Shown piece after piece: positions 31,387 through 41,473 of a stretch of 64,000 nt of DNA. The notes under the pieces were generated by a model. It did not search any database. It was not told the origin of the DNA and saw only the letters and a list, made by a program, of their open reading frames with translations. Position 1 is the first letter of the stretch. The number at the start of each line of letters is the position of its first letter. The translations under genes and the position numbers were made by a program. This DNA is from Defluviimonas aquaemixtae (GTDB lineage Bacteria; Pseudomonadota; Alphaproteobacteria; Rhodobacterales; Rhodobacteraceae). The stretch covers positions 1,922,001 through 1,986,000 of the forward strand of contig NZ_OMOQ01000001.1 in the NCBI RefSeq assembly GCF_900302475.1, given 5' to 3'.

Positions 31387-31433
31387 GTCGCCCGCCGTTG
31401 CCGGCGGGCGCACCGTCGGTCAGACTCGCGGCC

Positions 31434-31883
31434 ATGAGCGACTCAACTACCGCCGATGAGATCATCGCCCTGCTCGACCTCGCGCCCCATCCCGAGGGCG
31501 GCTGGTACCGCCAGACCTGGGCCGCGGAGGGACCGGGCCGCCCCGCCGGAACCGCGATCTACTTCCTCCTGAAGGACGGCGAGCGGAGCCATTGGCACCG
31601 GGTCGATGCGGCGGAGATCTGGCATTTCTACTTAGGCGCGCCGCTCATCCTCTCGATTGCCGAAATCGAAGCGGGCCCGGCGCGCGACCACCGCCTCGGC
31701 CCCGACCTCGCTACCGGCGACCGGCCGCAGTTTGTTGTCCCGCCCGGACACTGGCAGGCGGCCCGCACCACGGGAGCCTTCACGCTCGTGGGCTGCACCG
31801 TCTCGCCCGGCTTCAGGTTCGAGGGGTTCGAACTCGCGCCGCCCGGCTTCGACATCCCCGGCGCCACCGACCCGGCGAACTAG
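31434..31883 (+). CDS. Cupin domain protein (DUF985 family)
   Basis: A 149-residue single cupin of the DUF985 group. The signature LDLAPHPEGGWYRQTW is at residues 11-26, followed by TAIYFLLKDGERSHWHRVDAAEIWHFYLG, where the two His can bind metal, and a C-terminal LVGCTVSPGFRFEGFELAPPGF. Function of this family is not established. The frame opens upstream at 31398, but the ATG at 31434 fits the family start. Confidence 0.85.
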   Translation: MSDSTTADEIIALLDLAPHPEGGWYRQTWAAEGPGRPAGTAIYFLLKDGERSHWHRVDAAEIWHFYLGAPLILSIAEIEAGPARDHRLGPDLATGDRPQFVVPPGHWQAARTTGAFTLVGCTVSPGFRFEGFELAPPGFDIPGATDPAN

Positions 31884-31947
31884 GACCGGCGCAGAGCCGT
31901 CGCGAACGGACTTGCACGCCCGCGCGACGGGGCGGATCATGCGGGCC

Positions 31948-32835
31948 ATGTCCGACCACAAATCCTTTCTCGCCGCCTTGCCGGCCTCAGACAAGGCAGC
32001 GCTGACCGAAACCTCCAACCGCGCGGGGCTGACGCACCTTGCGGCGCATGGCGGGCTGATCCTTGTCACCGGGTTCCTCATCGTCCTCAAGGTGCCGTTC
32101 TGGCCGCTTCTCCTGCTGGTTCAGGGCGTCCTCATCACCTTCCTCTTCACGCTCGAACACGAATGCACCCACAAGACCCCGTTCCGGTCAGAGCGGCTGA
32201 ACGACTGGGTCGGGCGTGTAGCGGGATTCCTCATCCTCAACCCGTTCGAATGGTTCCGCTACTTCCACCTTGCCCACCACCGCTATACGAACCTGCCCGG
32301 CCAGGACCCCGAACTTGCCGGCGCCAAGCCCGAGACGCTTGGCCTGTGGATCGCCCATGTCTCCGGCCTGCCCTACTGGCGCGGCAATCTCGCGGTGCTG
32401 GCGCGGCTTGTGACGGGGCGGTTCCGCGCGCCCTACGCGCCGGAACGCGCGCTGCCGCGGATGGCGCGCGAGGCGCGGGTCATGGCGCTTCTCTACGCCG
32501 CGGCGCTCGGTTCTCTGATCGTCTCGCCGCTCCTCTTCTGGGTCTGGCTCCTGCCCGTGCTTCTCGGCCAGCCGGCGCTCAGGCTCTATTTGCTCGCCGA
32601 ACACGGCGACTGCCCCTTCGTCGCCAACATGTTCGAGAACACGCGCACGACCTACACCAACCGGATCGTGCGCTTCCTCACCTGGAACATGCCCTATCAC
32701 GTCGAACACCACGTCTTCCCCGCGGTGCCCTTCCACCGCCTGCCGGACCTGCACCGGCGGATGCGCGACGCGCTGAAGGTCACCGCCGACGGCTACGCCG
32801 CCTTCACCCGCGACTATCTCGCCCGGAGGCTCTGA
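31948..32835 (+). CDS. Membrane fatty acid desaturase
   Basis: Di-iron integral membrane desaturase/hydroxylase family protein of 295 residues. The three histidine boxes are present: HECTH (71-75), HLAHH (107-111) and HVEHH (251-255), with hydrophobic segments at about 38-68, 90-100 and 165-190. It may introduce a double bond in an acyl chain or act on a related lipid; the substrate cannot be told. Start chosen at ATG 31948; ATG 31939 is also in frame. It follows the DUF985 cupin gene by 64 bases. Confidence 0.85.
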   Translation: MSDHKSFLAALPASDKAALTETSNRAGLTHLAAHGGLILVTGFLIVLKVPFWPLLLLVQGVLITFLFTLEHECTHKTPFRSERLNDWVGRVAGFLILNPFEWFRYFHLAHHRYTNLPGQDPELAGAKPETLGLWIAHVSGLPYWRGNLAVLARLVTGRFRAPYAPERALPRMAREARVMALLYAAALGSLIVSPLLFWVWLLPVLLGQPALRLYLLAEHGDCPFVANMFENTRTTYTNRIVRFLTWNMPYHVEHHVFPAVPFHRLPDLHRRMRDALKVTADGYAAFTRDYLARRL

Positions 32836-32925
32836 CGGCCGCGAATGTGTGGGGCACAATCCGCCGGTGGCGCGGGTCGCCGCGCTGAGCTAGTGACACG
32901 GGCAACCGGACGCAGGGGCGCGACG

Positions 32926-33852
32926 ATGGCCGATATCCCGACGATACGGAACGAGGACAGCCTTCAGGGCTTTTTCTTCGCGATGTCGGCCTATCTCCTC
33001 TGGGGCGTGCTGCCGCTCTACATGAAGGCGCTCGCCCATATCCCGCCCGCCGAGGTGATCGCCCACCGCGCGCTCTGGTCGGTGCCGATCGCCGGGGCGG
33101 TGCTCGTGGTGATCGGGCGTACCGCCGATCTGCGCGCCGCGCTCTTGAGCCCGCGCACCATCGCCATGGCGGCCGTTACCGCCACGCTCGTCTCGATCAA
33201 CTGGGGGATCTATGTCTGGTCGATCGCCTCGAACCAGGCGCTCGAAGCCGCGCTCGGCTACTACATCAACCCGCTCTTCTCGATCTTCCTCGGCCGCGTC
33301 CTTCTGGGCGAGCGCCTCAGCCCCGCGCAATGGGCCGCGATCGGCCTCGCCGCGCTCGCGGTCGCGATCCTGACCGTGGAGGTCGGGCGGCTTCCGGTGG
33401 TCGCGCTCGGGCTCACGCTCACCTGGGGCTGCTATGCGTTCCTCAAGAAATGGCTGCCTGTTGGCCCGAACCAGGGCTTCATGCTCGAGGTACTGCTGCT
33501 CGCGCCCATCGCGGCGGGCTACATGATCTGGCTCGCCCGGACCGGGCAGAGCCACTTTCTCGAGGGCGTGGCCCTCGACACGTGGCTCCTCTTCGGCTGC
33601 GGCCTCGTCACGGCGGCGCCGCTCATGCTCTATGCCAACGGCGCAAAGCGGCTGAAGCTCACAACCATCGCCGTGATGCAATACATCATCCCGACGATGA
33701 TCTTCCTCATCGCGCTCTTCGTCTTCGGCGAGCCATTCTCGGGCGCGCGCCTCATCGCCTTCCCGCTCATCTGGGCGGCGCTCGTCCTCTACACCGTCTC
33801 GATGCTCCGGCAGACACGCCGTGCGCGGCGCCCTATCGCCGGGGCCAACTGA
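32926..33852 (+). CDS. rarD: RarD family EamA-type transporter
   Basis: A 308-residue protein with ten predicted membrane helices in two EamA repeats. RarD landmarks are [15 protein letters not shown] at 20-34, [12 protein letters not shown] at 43-54, [10 protein letters not shown] near 90 and [15 protein letters not shown] near 108. Named for chloramphenicol sensitivity in older work; the true substrate is unknown. Start at ATG 32926. Its last 20 bases overlap the convergent anmK gene. Confidence 0.9.
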   Translation: MADIPTIRNEDSLQGFFFAMSAYLLWGVLPLYMKALAHIPPAEVIAHRALWSVPIAGAVLVVIGRTADLRAALLSPRTIAMAAVTATLVSINWGIYVWSIASNQALEAALGYYINPLFSIFLGRVLLGERLSPAQWAAIGLAALAVAILTVEVGRLPVVALGLTLTWGCYAFLKKWLPVGPNQGFMLEVLLLAPIAAGYMIWLARTGQSHFLEGVALDTWLLFGCGLVTAAPLMLYANGAKRLKLTTIAVMQYIIPTMIFLIALFVFGEPFSGARLIAFPLIWAALVLYTVSMLRQTRRARRPIAGAN

Positions 33853-34936
33853 TCTGGCCGCCGCCGATCGCGGCCGAGACGCCTGTTGTGGTGGGACAGG
33901 TCGTCGGCAGCCCGCGTGCCACTCTGACCGCGAGATAGGCGAAGGCCTGCGCCTCCAGCATGTCGCCGTCCAGCCCGACCGCCTCCACCGGCTCGATTGG
34001 GCAGTCGAAAAGCTCGGACAGCATCGCCATCATCACCGGATTGCGCCGGCCGCCCCCGGTCACGAGCACGCGGGCGGCGGGGGCCGGAAAATGCTCCGCG
34101 CCACGGGCGACGGCGCCGGCGGCGGCGGCGGTGAGCGTCGCGGCGGCATCGGCGTCGGACAGCTTCCGTACTGCCTTCGTCAGGTCCGGGAACCCGTCGC
34201 GGTCGAGCGATTTCGGCGGGATGCGAAAGAAATAGGGATGCTTGAGAAACTTCTTGATGACCTTCTCGGCCACCTCGCCTTCCGCCGCGAGCGCCCCGCC
34301 CTCGTCGCAACCCTGACCAAGCCGTTCGCGCACCAGATCGTTGATGGGCGCGTTGGCGGGCCCGGTGTCGAAGGCGAGACAGGCCCCCGCCGCGTCCGGC
34401 GCCGGCTGCCCCGGATCGACCCAGGTCAGGTTGCCGACGCCGCCCATGTTGAGAAACGCCAGCGGCTCCTTCGCGCCGATCCACTTCGCGCAGGCGAAAT
34501 GGAAGAACGGCGCGAGCGGCGCACCCTGCCCGCCAAGCCGGACATCGGCCGAGCGGAAATCCCATACGACCGGAATACCCAGCACCTCGGCGAGGATCGT
34601 GCCCGACCCTGCCTGATGCGTGCCCCGCCCGCCAGGATCGTGGGCCAGCGTCTGGCCGTGGAATCCCGCCAGATCGGCCCCGTCAGACAGCGAGGACATC
34701 AGCGCGGCATGGGCAGTCTCGACGACCTCGGCGGCTTCGTCGACGCCCTCCCCGCCCGGCCAGCGCCCGCGCGCGGCGTGAAGAACCGCGCGCTCGGTCT
34801 CGTCATAGGCCCGGTAGCCCGTGCCACCGAAGTCGAGGATCGCATGACCGTCGGTCTTCAGAAGCGCCGCGTCGACGCCGTCGAGCGATGTGCCCGACAT
34901 CGCGCCCAGCGCCCAGACCGACCCCGGTTTCAACAT
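33833..34936 (-). CDS. anmK: Anhydro-N-acetylmuramic acid kinase
   Basis: Recycles the peptidoglycan sugar anhydro-MurNAc to MurNAc-6-phosphate. 367 residues: N-terminal [17 protein letters not shown] (10-26), [11 protein letters not shown] near 96, [21 protein letters not shown] and the C-terminal [16 protein letters not shown]. Length is normal. The frame continues far upstream through tyrS in antisense, but conserved sequence begins at the ATG at 34936. The 3' end overlaps rarD by 20 bases. Confidence 0.95.
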   Translation of the reverse strand: MLKPGSVWALGAMSGTSLDGVDAALLKTDGHAILDFGGTGYRAYDETERAVLHAARGRWPGGEGVDEAAEVVETAHAALMSSLSDGADLAGFHGQTLAHDPGGRGTHQAGSGTILAEVLGIPVVWDFRSADVRLGGQGAPLAPFFHFACAKWIGAKEPLAFLNMGGVGNLTWVDPGQPAPDAAGACLAFDTGPANAPINDLVRERLGQGCDEGGALAAEGEVAEKVIKKFLKHPYFFRIPPKSLDRDGFPDLTKAVRKLSDADAAATLTAAAAGAVARGAEHFPAPAARVLVTGGGRRNPVMMAMLSELFDCPIEPVEAVGLDGDMLEAQAFAYLAVRVARGLPTTCPTTTGVSAAIGGGQISWPRR

Positions 34937-34999
34937 GCCCTTTCCCTCGTCCCCGCCCGACGATATATGCGGACCGGGCCCAGAATGGACGAGACTTCG

Positions 35000-36250
35000 A
35001 TGACCTACCACCCGAAATCCGATTTCATGCGCGTCATCATGGAGCGCGGGTTCCTCGCCGACTGCACGGATTATCAGGGGCTCGACGAGGCATTGGTGAA
35101 GGGCATCGTGCCGGCCTATATCGGCTATGACGCGACGGCCGCCTCGCTCCATGTCGGGCACCTCCTGAACGTGATGCTCCTGCGCTGGTTTCAGAAGACC
35201 GGCCACAAGCCGATCACGCTGATGGGCGGTGGTACGACCAAGGTCGGCGACCCTTCGTTCCGGGCCGAGGAGCGGCCTCTTTTGACGCCGGACCAGATCG
35301 GCGCGAACGTCGCGGGCATGAAGCAGGTCTTCGCCAGGTACCTGACTTACGGCGAGGGCCCGACCGACGCGCTGATGCTCGACAACGCCGAATGGCTCGA
35401 CGGGCTCAATTACCTCGATTTCCTGCGCGACATCGGGCGGCATTTCTCCGTCAATCGGATGCTCAGCTTCGAAAGCGTCAAGTCTCGGCTCGACCGAGAG
35501 CAGTCGCTGTCGTTCCTCGAATTCAACTACATGATCCTGCAGGCCTACGACTTCCTCGAACTGCACCGGCGCTACGGCTGCCTGCTGCAGATGGGCGGCT
35601 CGGATCAGTGGGGCAACATCGTCAATGGCGTGGACCTCACGCGGCGTGTCCTCGAACACGAGATCTACGGTCTGACGACGCCGCTCCTGACGACCTCGGA
35701 CGGACGCAAGATGGGCAAGAGCCAGTCGGGTGCCATCTGGCTGAACGGCGACATGCTGTCGCCTTACGAGTTCTGGCAATTCTGGCGCAACACGACCGAC
35801 GCCGATGTCGGACGGTTCCTCAAGCTCTACACCGAGCTTCCCGTAGAGGAATGCGACCGCCTCGGCGCGCTTCAGGGCGCGGAGATCAACGAAGCCAAGA
35901 TCGTGCTCGCCAACGCGGTCACGGCGCTCGCCCACGGCGCCGAGTCGGCGCTCGCGGCCGAGACGACGGCGCGGGAGGTTTTCGAACGCGGCGGCGTCGG
36001 CGATGACCTGCCGACGTTGCACCTGCAGCCGGGCGACGTGGCGGACGGGATCAGCCTCGCCCAGCTTTTCGTCCGCTCGGGGTTGGCGAAATCGGGCAAG
36101 GACGCCAAGCGGCTGATCACCGAGGGCGGAGCGCGCGTCAACGACGAACCTGCGCTCGACGCGGGCCAGATGATCGGCGCTGGCGAACTCGCCGAGCCCT
36201 TGAAGCTGACGGCGGGCAAGAAGCGGCACGCGCTGGTGGTTCTCGGCTGA
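35000..36250 (+). CDS. tyrS: Tyrosyl-tRNA synthetase
   Basis: Class I aminoacyl-tRNA synthetase of 416 residues. HVGH (51-54, HIGH motif) and KMGKS (237-241, KMSKS motif) are visible, as is [12 protein letters not shown] (199-210) for tyrosine binding, and a C-terminal S4 RNA-binding domain (about 350-416, [26 protein letters not shown]). Start at ATG 35000; an in-frame ATG at 34985 would add five residues. The gene is divergent from anmK. Confidence 0.97.
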   Translation: MTYHPKSDFMRVIMERGFLADCTDYQGLDEALVKGIVPAYIGYDATAASLHVGHLLNVMLLRWFQKTGHKPITLMGGGTTKVGDPSFRAEERPLLTPDQIGANVAGMKQVFARYLTYGEGPTDALMLDNAEWLDGLNYLDFLRDIGRHFSVNRMLSFESVKSRLDREQSLSFLEFNYMILQAYDFLELHRRYGCLLQMGGSDQWGNIVNGVDLTRRVLEHEIYGLTTPLLTTSDGRKMGKSQSGAIWLNGDMLSPYEFWQFWRNTTDADVGRFLKLYTELPVEECDRLGALQGAEINEAKIVLANAVTALAHGAESALAAETTAREVFERGGVGDDLPTLHLQPGDVADGISLAQLFVRSGLAKSGKDAKRLITEGGARVNDEPALDAGQMIGAGELAEPLKLTAGKKRHALVVLG

Positions 36251-36285
36251 GCCCGCGCGAAACGGGCTGGCCTGCGGAGGCGGAA

Positions 36286-37041
36286 ATGGACGCGGCGACG
36301 GATCGGGCGGGCGGCGGCGGGCGGATTGCGGCGATCGACATCGCGCGGACCGTGGCGCTGATCGGCATGGTCGTCTACCACTTCACCTACGACCTTCAGA
36401 ACTTCGGGCTGATCGCCCCCTCTACCGCGACGACCGGCGGCTGGGCGATATTCGCGCGCGTCGTCGCGGGCAGCTTCCTTTTCCTTGCGGGCGTCAGCCT
36501 CTGGCTCGCGCATGGCCGCGGCATCCGCTGGCTCGCCTTCCGGCGGCGGCTCGTAATCGTCGCACTCGCGGCGGCGCTGATCACGGTCGCCACCTGGCTC
36601 GCCATGCCCGACCGCTTCGTCTTCTTCGGCATCCTCCATTCCATCGCCTTCGCGAGCCTCATTGGCCTCGCCTTCCTTCGCGTCCCCGCGCCCCTCACGC
36701 TGGCAATCGCCGCCGCGATCGTGGCGCTCCGGCTCTACGGGCAAAGCGTCGACTTCGACGCACCCTGGTTCGCCTGGACGGGCCTCGCCGCAAACCCGCC
36801 CGGCTCGATCGACTTCGTGCCGCCCTTCCCCTGGCTTGCATCCTGTCTCGCCGGGATCGCGCTCGCCCGGCTCGCCACGCGCACGGGGCTTTGGGACCGG
36901 CTGCGCTCAGCCGAACGCGCCATCCCCACGCGTGCCGCCCATGTCCTCGCGTGGCCGGGCCGACACAGCCTGCCGATCTACCTGATCCATCAGCCGGTCC
37001 TGATAGGCCTGATCTGGGCGGCCACCCGGGCGTTCGGCTGA
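36286..37041 (+). CDS. DUF1624 / heparan-alpha-glucosaminide acetyltransferase-like membrane protein
   Basis: A 251-residue protein with about seven membrane segments. The start [25 protein letters not shown] (residues 13-37) is the acyltransferase-like N-terminal signature of the DUF1624 family, with His-Phe in the first helix; the end [15 protein letters not shown] [17 protein letters not shown] closes it. These proteins are thought to transfer acyl groups across the membrane; the substrate is unknown. GGAGG ribosome site 6 bases before the ATG, 35 bases after tyrS. Confidence 0.83.
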   Translation: MDAATDRAGGGGRIAAIDIARTVALIGMVVYHFTYDLQNFGLIAPSTATTGGWAIFARVVAGSFLFLAGVSLWLAHGRGIRWLAFRRRLVIVALAAALITVATWLAMPDRFVFFGILHSIAFASLIGLAFLRVPAPLTLAIAAAIVALRLYGQSVDFDAPWFAWTGLAANPPGSIDFVPPFPWLASCLAGIALARLATRTGLWDRLRSAERAIPTRAAHVLAWPGRHSLPIYLIHQPVLIGLIWAATRAFG

Positions 37042-37050
37042 GGCAGCCCC

Positions 37051-38358
37051 CTAGATATCGCCTGCAAGGATCGACGGTTCGCGCCGCGCGACGCAGGCGG
37101 CACGCGGGCAGATCCGGCAGGACGGCCCGATCAGACGTTCGCCCGGTTCGCGCGGCCCGGCGGCGGGCAGGATCAGCATGTAGGCCTCGATCACCTGCGG
37201 CCCGTCATAACCGCCGGGATGGCTCGGCTCGCCGAAGGCGTGGACGAGAAACCGCTGAGGTACGCGGCCGGCCAGTTCCACCGGCGCACGGACCGGCACA
37301 GAGGGTCTGAGCAGGGCCTCGTAGAGCGGCCAGAGCGGGCAGGCCGCGCCGTGGCGCGGCAGCGCGAAGCCGGGCGCGGGCCGGCGGAAGGTCAGCGTGC
37401 CGGACCCGTCGCAGGCGACGAGTCCCGTAGGCGGCCCCATCCCCTCGGGCAGAGTCGCTAGCCGTCTCAGGACCGGCGGCAGACCTGTTCCCATTCGCCG
37501 CGCGAGCGCGGCAGGCTCGGGCCCCTCCTCCTCAAGCGCGCGCCCGAAGGATTCAAGCGGCAGTGCCTGCGCATCTGCCCGGTAGCGTGCGACATGGGCG
37601 AGCGCGAGCTTGCGCGCCGCGCCGCTGGACAGTTCCGGCACCCCGGCGATCAGGTTCTCCGCCGGCGGCGGATTGGAGCGCTCCAGAGGCGCCAGATGAT
37701 AGTCCGATCGCGCGAGCCAGGCCTCGACCTCCTCCCGCGGCGACGATAGGCCCGTCTCGCTTTCCTTCATCGCGTCGAGATAGGCGACAAGCGCAGCCGC
37801 CGCCCCGCTCAGCCGGATCGAGTCGTCGAAGACGTTGGCATGGAAACGCGCACGCCATTCGGGGTCGATTTCCTCGCTTTCGGCGAGGATTGCCGCGGTC
37901 GAACGCAGCGAGGTCACCGCCGAGACGACTTCGTGCAGCGAGGCCGATAGATAGGGGTCGTGCGCCATGCGCTCATGCAGCGTCTCGACCGTGTGCTCGA
38001 GGCCCACGACGCGCGCCTGAAGCGCCGCGAGCAGGCCCGCCCAGCCGGGAAAGCGTCCGACGAATTCCTCGATCCGCGCGATCTCGGGCGGGGTGTCGGT
38101 CGCGGCCCTGCCGGCGGCGGCCTCCCGCAATCCCTCGAAGAGAGCGTTTTCCGCGCCTTCGGCAAGGGCAGCGCCTTCGACGCCAAGTTCGCCCGCCAGC
38201 CGCTCAAGCAGCTCCGCACCGACGCGGCGGCGGTTGTGCTCGATGAGGTTGAGATAGGCGGGCGATATTCCTGCGCCGCGCGCCAGGTCGGCCTGCTTCA
38301 TGCCGATCAGCAGCCGCCGCTCGCGGACCCGCGTCCCCGTCAGCGCAGAGCGCACCAT
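37051..38358 (-). CDS. XRE-family regulator, ScfR/RamB-like (short-chain fatty acyl regulator)
   Basis: A 435-residue regulator. N-terminal Cro/C1 helix-turn-helix (about 7-62: [39 protein letters not shown]), a long helical middle, and a C-terminal ScfR-like domain ending in SCRICPRAACVARREPS, with three cysteines that may bind metal. Related actinobacterial RamB controls the glyoxylate/acetate genes, and alphaproteobacterial homologs are linked to propionyl-CoA metabolism. Start at ATG 38358, which has GGAGG five bases upstream; ATG 38370 has none. Repeats in the upstream region suggest autoregulation. Target genes are not adjacent. Confidence 0.83.
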   Translation of the reverse strand: MVRSALTGTRVRERRLLIGMKQADLARGAGISPAYLNLIEHNRRRVGAELLERLAGELGVEGAALAEGAENALFEGLREAAAGRAATDTPPEIARIEEFVGRFPGWAGLLAALQARVVGLEHTVETLHERMAHDPYLSASLHEVVSAVTSLRSTAAILAESEEIDPEWRARFHANVFDDSIRLSGAAAALVAYLDAMKESETGLSSPREEVEAWLARSDYHLAPLERSNPPPAENLIAGVPELSSGAARKLALAHVARYRADAQALPLESFGRALEEEGPEPAALARRMGTGLPPVLRRLATLPEGMGPPTGLVACDGSGTLTFRRPAPGFALPRHGAACPLWPLYEALLRPSVPVRAPVELAGRVPQRFLVHAFGEPSHPGGYDGPQVIEAYMLILPAAGPREPGERLIGPSCRICPRAACVARREPSILAGDI

Positions 38359-38389
38359 GCCGTCCTCCATCCCGTGAAAGGAAAAAGAA

Positions 38390-38430
38390 GTTTACAACTT
38401 TACAAACCAGGTGAACAGACTTCACAAACC
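38390..38430. promoter_or_regulatory. Direct-repeat operator candidate upstream of the ScfR-like gene
   Basis: ACTTTACAAACC (38397-38408) and ACTTCACAAACC (38419-38430) differ at one base and start 22 bases apart, about two helical turns. A third half, GTTTACAA, lies at 38390-38397. They sit 32-72 bases before the regulator ATG. RamB-type regulators bind TTTGCAAA-like sites, so autoregulation is plausible. Confidence 0.55.
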
Positions 38431-38441
38431 GCCGGGACGGC

Positions 38442-38576
38442 TCAGCAGTTGGGCGGCGCGACGTCGTGGACCCGTTCGACCACGGGGCGGCCGTCGACAC
38501 ATTCGGTCAGTTGTGGCCGGTTGCGATTGCACCCAGCGACGATCGTCAACGCGGCAAGCGCCAGCAAGACCTTCAT
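38442..38576 (-). CDS. Small lipoprotein, hypothetical
   Basis: A 44-residue peptide starting MKVLLALAALTIVAGCNRNR: a short hydrophobic signal and lipobox IVAGC with the lipidated cysteine at 16, followed by a polar tail with two further cysteines (ECVDGRPVVERVHDVAPPNC). Translation would give a tiny periplasm-facing lipoprotein. It precedes the ScfR-like gene on the same strand with 83 bases between. No family recognised. Confidence 0.5.
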   Translation of the reverse strand: MKVLLALAALTIVAGCNRNRPQLTECVDGRPVVERVHDVAPPNC

Positions 38577-38700
38577 CCGGACCGATCCGCCTGATACGAT
38601 CATCGTCACCCCCGTTCCTGCCCGAGATAGACCGCGATCCGCGCCGGAGGGCAAGCGAAAAGGCGCGAGGGACCCGGTAGACGGACGTCAGCCGCTGCCG

Positions 38701-38730
38701 CCGAGAAAAGACGGGGCCGTGCCGGCCCCG
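38701..38730 (-). terminator. Rho-independent terminator after the ABC substrate-binding gene
   Basis: CGGGGCC (38712-38718) and GGCCCCG (38724-38730) form a 7-base-pair stem with a 5-base loop; on the minus strand TCTTTTCTCGG follows. It lies 22 bases after the stop at 38753. Confidence 0.7.
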
Positions 38731-38752
38731 CCCGCCGTGTTTCAGGCACCGC

Positions 38753-39736
38753 CTATTGCAGCGCCTTGTCCGTGATCTGATGCGTCCAGGCGCCTTCCGG
38801 CTCCTTCGAGATCACCGGATCCGAGCCGCCCGCCAGAAGCGTCGCCACCGTGCGCTCATAGTCGGCCGGATCAAGCGCCCCGTTCGATCCCGCCGTCAGT
38901 TTCGCGATCTCGCCCATCATCCGCTTCTGGTGATTTTCAGTCTGCGCCCCGGTCTCGTCGTTCTCAAGAACGATCATCGCGGCCTCGTCCGGGTTCTCCT
39001 CGGCCCATTTCCAGCCCTTCATCGAAGCGCGGACGAAGCGAACCATCTTGTCCTCGAATTCCGGATCGGCCAGCTTGTCCTCAAGCACGTAAAGCCCGTC
39101 TTCCATGGTCGCCACGCCCTCGTCCTGATACTTGAACGTCACGAGGTCGTCCGGGCTGATCCCCGCGTCGATGACCTGCCAGTACTCGTTGTAGGTCATG
39201 GTCGAGATGCAGGCCGCCTGCTTCTGCAACAGCGGATCGACGTTGAAGCCTTGCTTCAGGACCTCAACGCCATCCGCGCCGCCTTCGGTCGGAATGCCAA
39301 GATGCGCCATCCAGCTCAGGAACGGGTATTCGTTGCCAAAGAACCAAACGCCGAGCGTCTTGCCCTTGAAGTCCTCCGGGCTCGCGACGCCGTTTTCTTT
39401 TAGGCAGGTCAGCATCATGCCGGACGACTTGAACGGCTGGGCGATGTTGACGAGCGGCAGCCCCTTTTCGCGCGCCGCAAGGGCTGCGGGCATCCATTCG
39501 ACCGTCACGTCGGCACCGCCACCGGCGATCACCTGGGTCGGCGCGATATCCGGCCCGCCGGGCAGGATCGTGACGTTCAGATCCTCCTCCTCGTAGAAGC
39601 CCTGATCCTTGGCGACGAAATAGCCCGCGAACTGGGCCTGCGTCACCCATTTCAGCTGCAGCGTCACGTCGTCGGCGGCCCAGGCGCCACCCGCCATCAG
39701 GCCAAGGGCCGTCACCGTCGTCAGTAGTCTTCTCAT
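38753..39736 (-). CDS. NMT1/THI5-like ABC substrate-binding protein (NitT/TauT class)
   Basis: A 327-residue periplasmic binding protein with signal peptide MRRLLTTVTALGLMAGGAWA (cleaved before ADD). The mature start VTLQLKWVTQAQFAGYFVAKDQGFYEEE is the ABC-type NMT1/THI5 signature. Members bind nitrate, sulfonates, riboflavin or pyrimidines. The nearby dihydropyrimidinase and PreTA genes make a pyrimidine base or a related ring compound the best guess. AAGGAGG eight bases before the ATG at 39736. Last gene of the importer operon. Confidence 0.85.
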   Translation of the reverse strand: MRRLLTTVTALGLMAGGAWAADDVTLQLKWVTQAQFAGYFVAKDQGFYEEEDLNVTILPGGPDIAPTQVIAGGGADVTVEWMPAALAAREKGLPLVNIAQPFKSSGMMLTCLKENGVASPEDFKGKTLGVWFFGNEYPFLSWMAHLGIPTEGGADGVEVLKQGFNVDPLLQKQAACISTMTYNEYWQVIDAGISPDDLVTFKYQDEGVATMEDGLYVLEDKLADPEFEDKMVRFVRASMKGWKWAEENPDEAAMIVLENDETGAQTENHQKRMMGEIAKLTAGSNGALDPADYERTVATLLAGGSDPVISKEPEGAWTHQITDKALQ

Positions 39737-39755
39737 GTCCACAACCTCCTTGTTG

Positions 39756-40607
39756 TCATTGCCGCCCTCTTTGCGAGGGGTGCCAGAAAGTGACGGCCTT
39801 TTCCGCCGCCGCCACCAAGCCGTAAAACGCCGAACCCGCGAGCGCCGCCACCGCGATCTCCGCCCACACCATGTCGAGCGCGAGCTGACCCACGGCGGTC
39901 GAGATGCGAAAGCCCATGCCGCGGATCGGCGATCCGAAGAATTCGGCCACGATAGCGCCGATCAACGCGAGAGTCGTGGCGATTTTCAAGCCGTTGAAGA
40001 TGAAGGGCATCGCGGCCGGAAGGCGCAGCTTCAAAAGCGTCTGGACGTAGCTCGCCGAATAGGTGGCCATCAGGTCGCGCTGCATCCGCTCGGTCGCGGC
40101 AAGCCCGGCGACCGTGTTCACCAGCACCGGGAAGAAGACCATAACGACGACGACCGCCGCCTTCGACTGCCAGTCGAAGCCGAACCACATCACCAGGATC
40201 GGCGCGATCCCGACGATGGGAAGGGCAGCCACGAAATTGCCCACCGGCAAGAGCCCGCGCTGCAGGAACGGCGACCGGTCGATGGCAATCGCCGTCAGGA
40301 TCGCCGCGCCGCAGCCGATCACATAGCCCGACAGCGCGCCCTTCAGGATCGTCTGCACGAAATCGCCCCACAGGACCGGCACCGAAGCCTTGATCGTGCC
40401 CCAGATCGCCGACGGCGCAGGAAGGATCACGCCGGGAACGTTCAGCCCCCGCACGATCCCTTCCCAAAGGACCAGAAGCGTCACACCAAACAGAGCGGGC
40501 ACGAAAAGCCCAACCGCCCGCGTCGCCGCTACAGGCTGCCGCGCCAGCCAGGCATTGAACGCCCAGGCGGCCAGCCAGAAAAGGACCGCACCCCAGAACC
40601 AGCTCAT
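39756..40607 (-). CDS. ABC transporter permease (NitT/TauT class)
   Basis: A 283-residue BPD-type permease with about seven hydrophobic segments. The cytoplasmic loop that contacts the ATPase is visible as MATYSASYVQTLLKLRLPAAMPFIFNGLKIA near residues 190-220. It overlaps the preceding permease gene as ATGA. It forms the channel with the second permease below; the two share the YSAS-Q-LLKLRLPA loop, so they are paralogs. Confidence 0.88.
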   Translation of the reverse strand: MSWFWGAVLFWLAAWAFNAWLARQPVAATRAVGLFVPALFGVTLLVLWEGIVRGLNVPGVILPAPSAIWGTIKASVPVLWGDFVQTILKGALSGYVIGCGAAILTAIAIDRSPFLQRGLLPVGNFVAALPIVGIAPILVMWFGFDWQSKAAVVVVMVFFPVLVNTVAGLAATERMQRDLMATYSASYVQTLLKLRLPAAMPFIFNGLKIATTLALIGAIVAEFFGSPIRGMGFRISTAVGQLALDMVWAEIAVAALAGSAFYGLVAAAEKAVTFWHPSQRGRQ

Positions 40608-41473
40608 CGCGCCATCCCCATCCGGGCGAGCGTCGCCCGCTCGATCAGTCCGATCAGCACCACGAGCCCCGCCGCCAGCGTCGCGGCCGCGAAAAGCGCG
40701 GCCCAGATCTGCACGGTCTGGCCGTAATAGCTGCCCTGCAGCAACCGCGCGCCGAGCCCCGCGACCGCGCCCGAAGGCAACTCTGCCACGATGGTCCCCA
40801 CGACCGCCGCCGCGACCGCGACTTTCAGCGAGGCGAAGAGATAGGGCATCGAGGCCGGCAGCCGCAGCTTCCAGAAGGTCTGGGACCGCGACGCACTGTA
40901 GGTCTTCAGAAGATCGAGTTGCGCGCCCTCGGGGCTCCGCAGACCCTTCACCATCCCGACGACGACCGGAAAAAAGGTCAGATAGGCGGCTATCACCGCC
41001 TTCGCGATCAAGGGCGGCAGATTCAAGGGCGGCCCGCCGAGAACCACGATGACCATCGGCGCGATCGCGAGGATCGGCACCGTCTGCGAGGCGATTGCCC
41101 AGGGCATTACCGACATATCCATGGCCCGGTCGTGCACGATCCCCACCGCCAGCAGGATACCGAGCCCGGTCCCGATGGCGAAGCCGAGCAGCGTCGCCCG
41201 GAAGGTGATCCAGCCGTGATAGACGAGCGACCGTTTCGAGGTCACCTTCTGCCCGGTCACGCCCGTCCAGAGCCCTTCGGCCACCTGGTGCGGCGCGGGC
41301 AGGACGGGCCGGTCCTGCTTCAAGGTGTCGCTGACCACCTCGCCGAACGTCACCTCCACCCCGGCCCGCGCCGCCTGGTCGTAGCTCCACTGGCTGTTGA
41401 GCCAGACCGCGCCGGCATACCAGACGGCGACGATCGCGGCGAGCACGGTCAGGATCGGCAGGACCGACCTCAC
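40604..41473 (-). CDS. ABC transporter permease (NitT/TauT class), second subunit
   Basis: A 289-residue permease with an N-terminal hydrophobic helix, an unusually long periplasmic region (about 30-90) and the coupling loop LLKTYSASRSQTFWKLRLPASMPYLFASLKVA (about 205-236). Two different permeases rather than a homodimer are typical of pyrimidine- and hydroxymethylpyrimidine-type importers of this class. A 177-base gap with no feature I recognise separates it from the ATPase gene. Confidence 0.88.
   Translation of the reverse strand: MRSVLPILTVLAAIVAVWYAGAVWLNSQWSYDQAARAGVEVTFGEVVSDTLKQDRPVLPAPHQVAEGLWTGVTGQKVTSKRSLVYHGWITFRATLLGFAIGTGLGILLAVGIVHDRAMDMSVMPWAIASQTVPILAIAPMVIVVLGGPPLNLPPLIAKAVIAAYLTFFPVVVGMVKGLRSPEGAQLDLLKTYSASRSQTFWKLRLPASMPYLFASLKVAVAAAVVGTIVAELPSGAVAGLGARLLQGSYYGQTVQIWAALFAAATLAAGLVVLIGLIERATLARMGMAR

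Noticed and set aside
33833..36229. Very long open frame on the minus strand across anmK and tyrS
   Set aside because: Only the 3' part is anmK; the rest is antisense to tyrS and has no family features. High GC keeps such frames open.
33821..36250. Plus-strand 809-codon open frame ending in tyrS
   Set aside because: The first 393 codons are antisense to anmK; TyrS homology begins at 35000.
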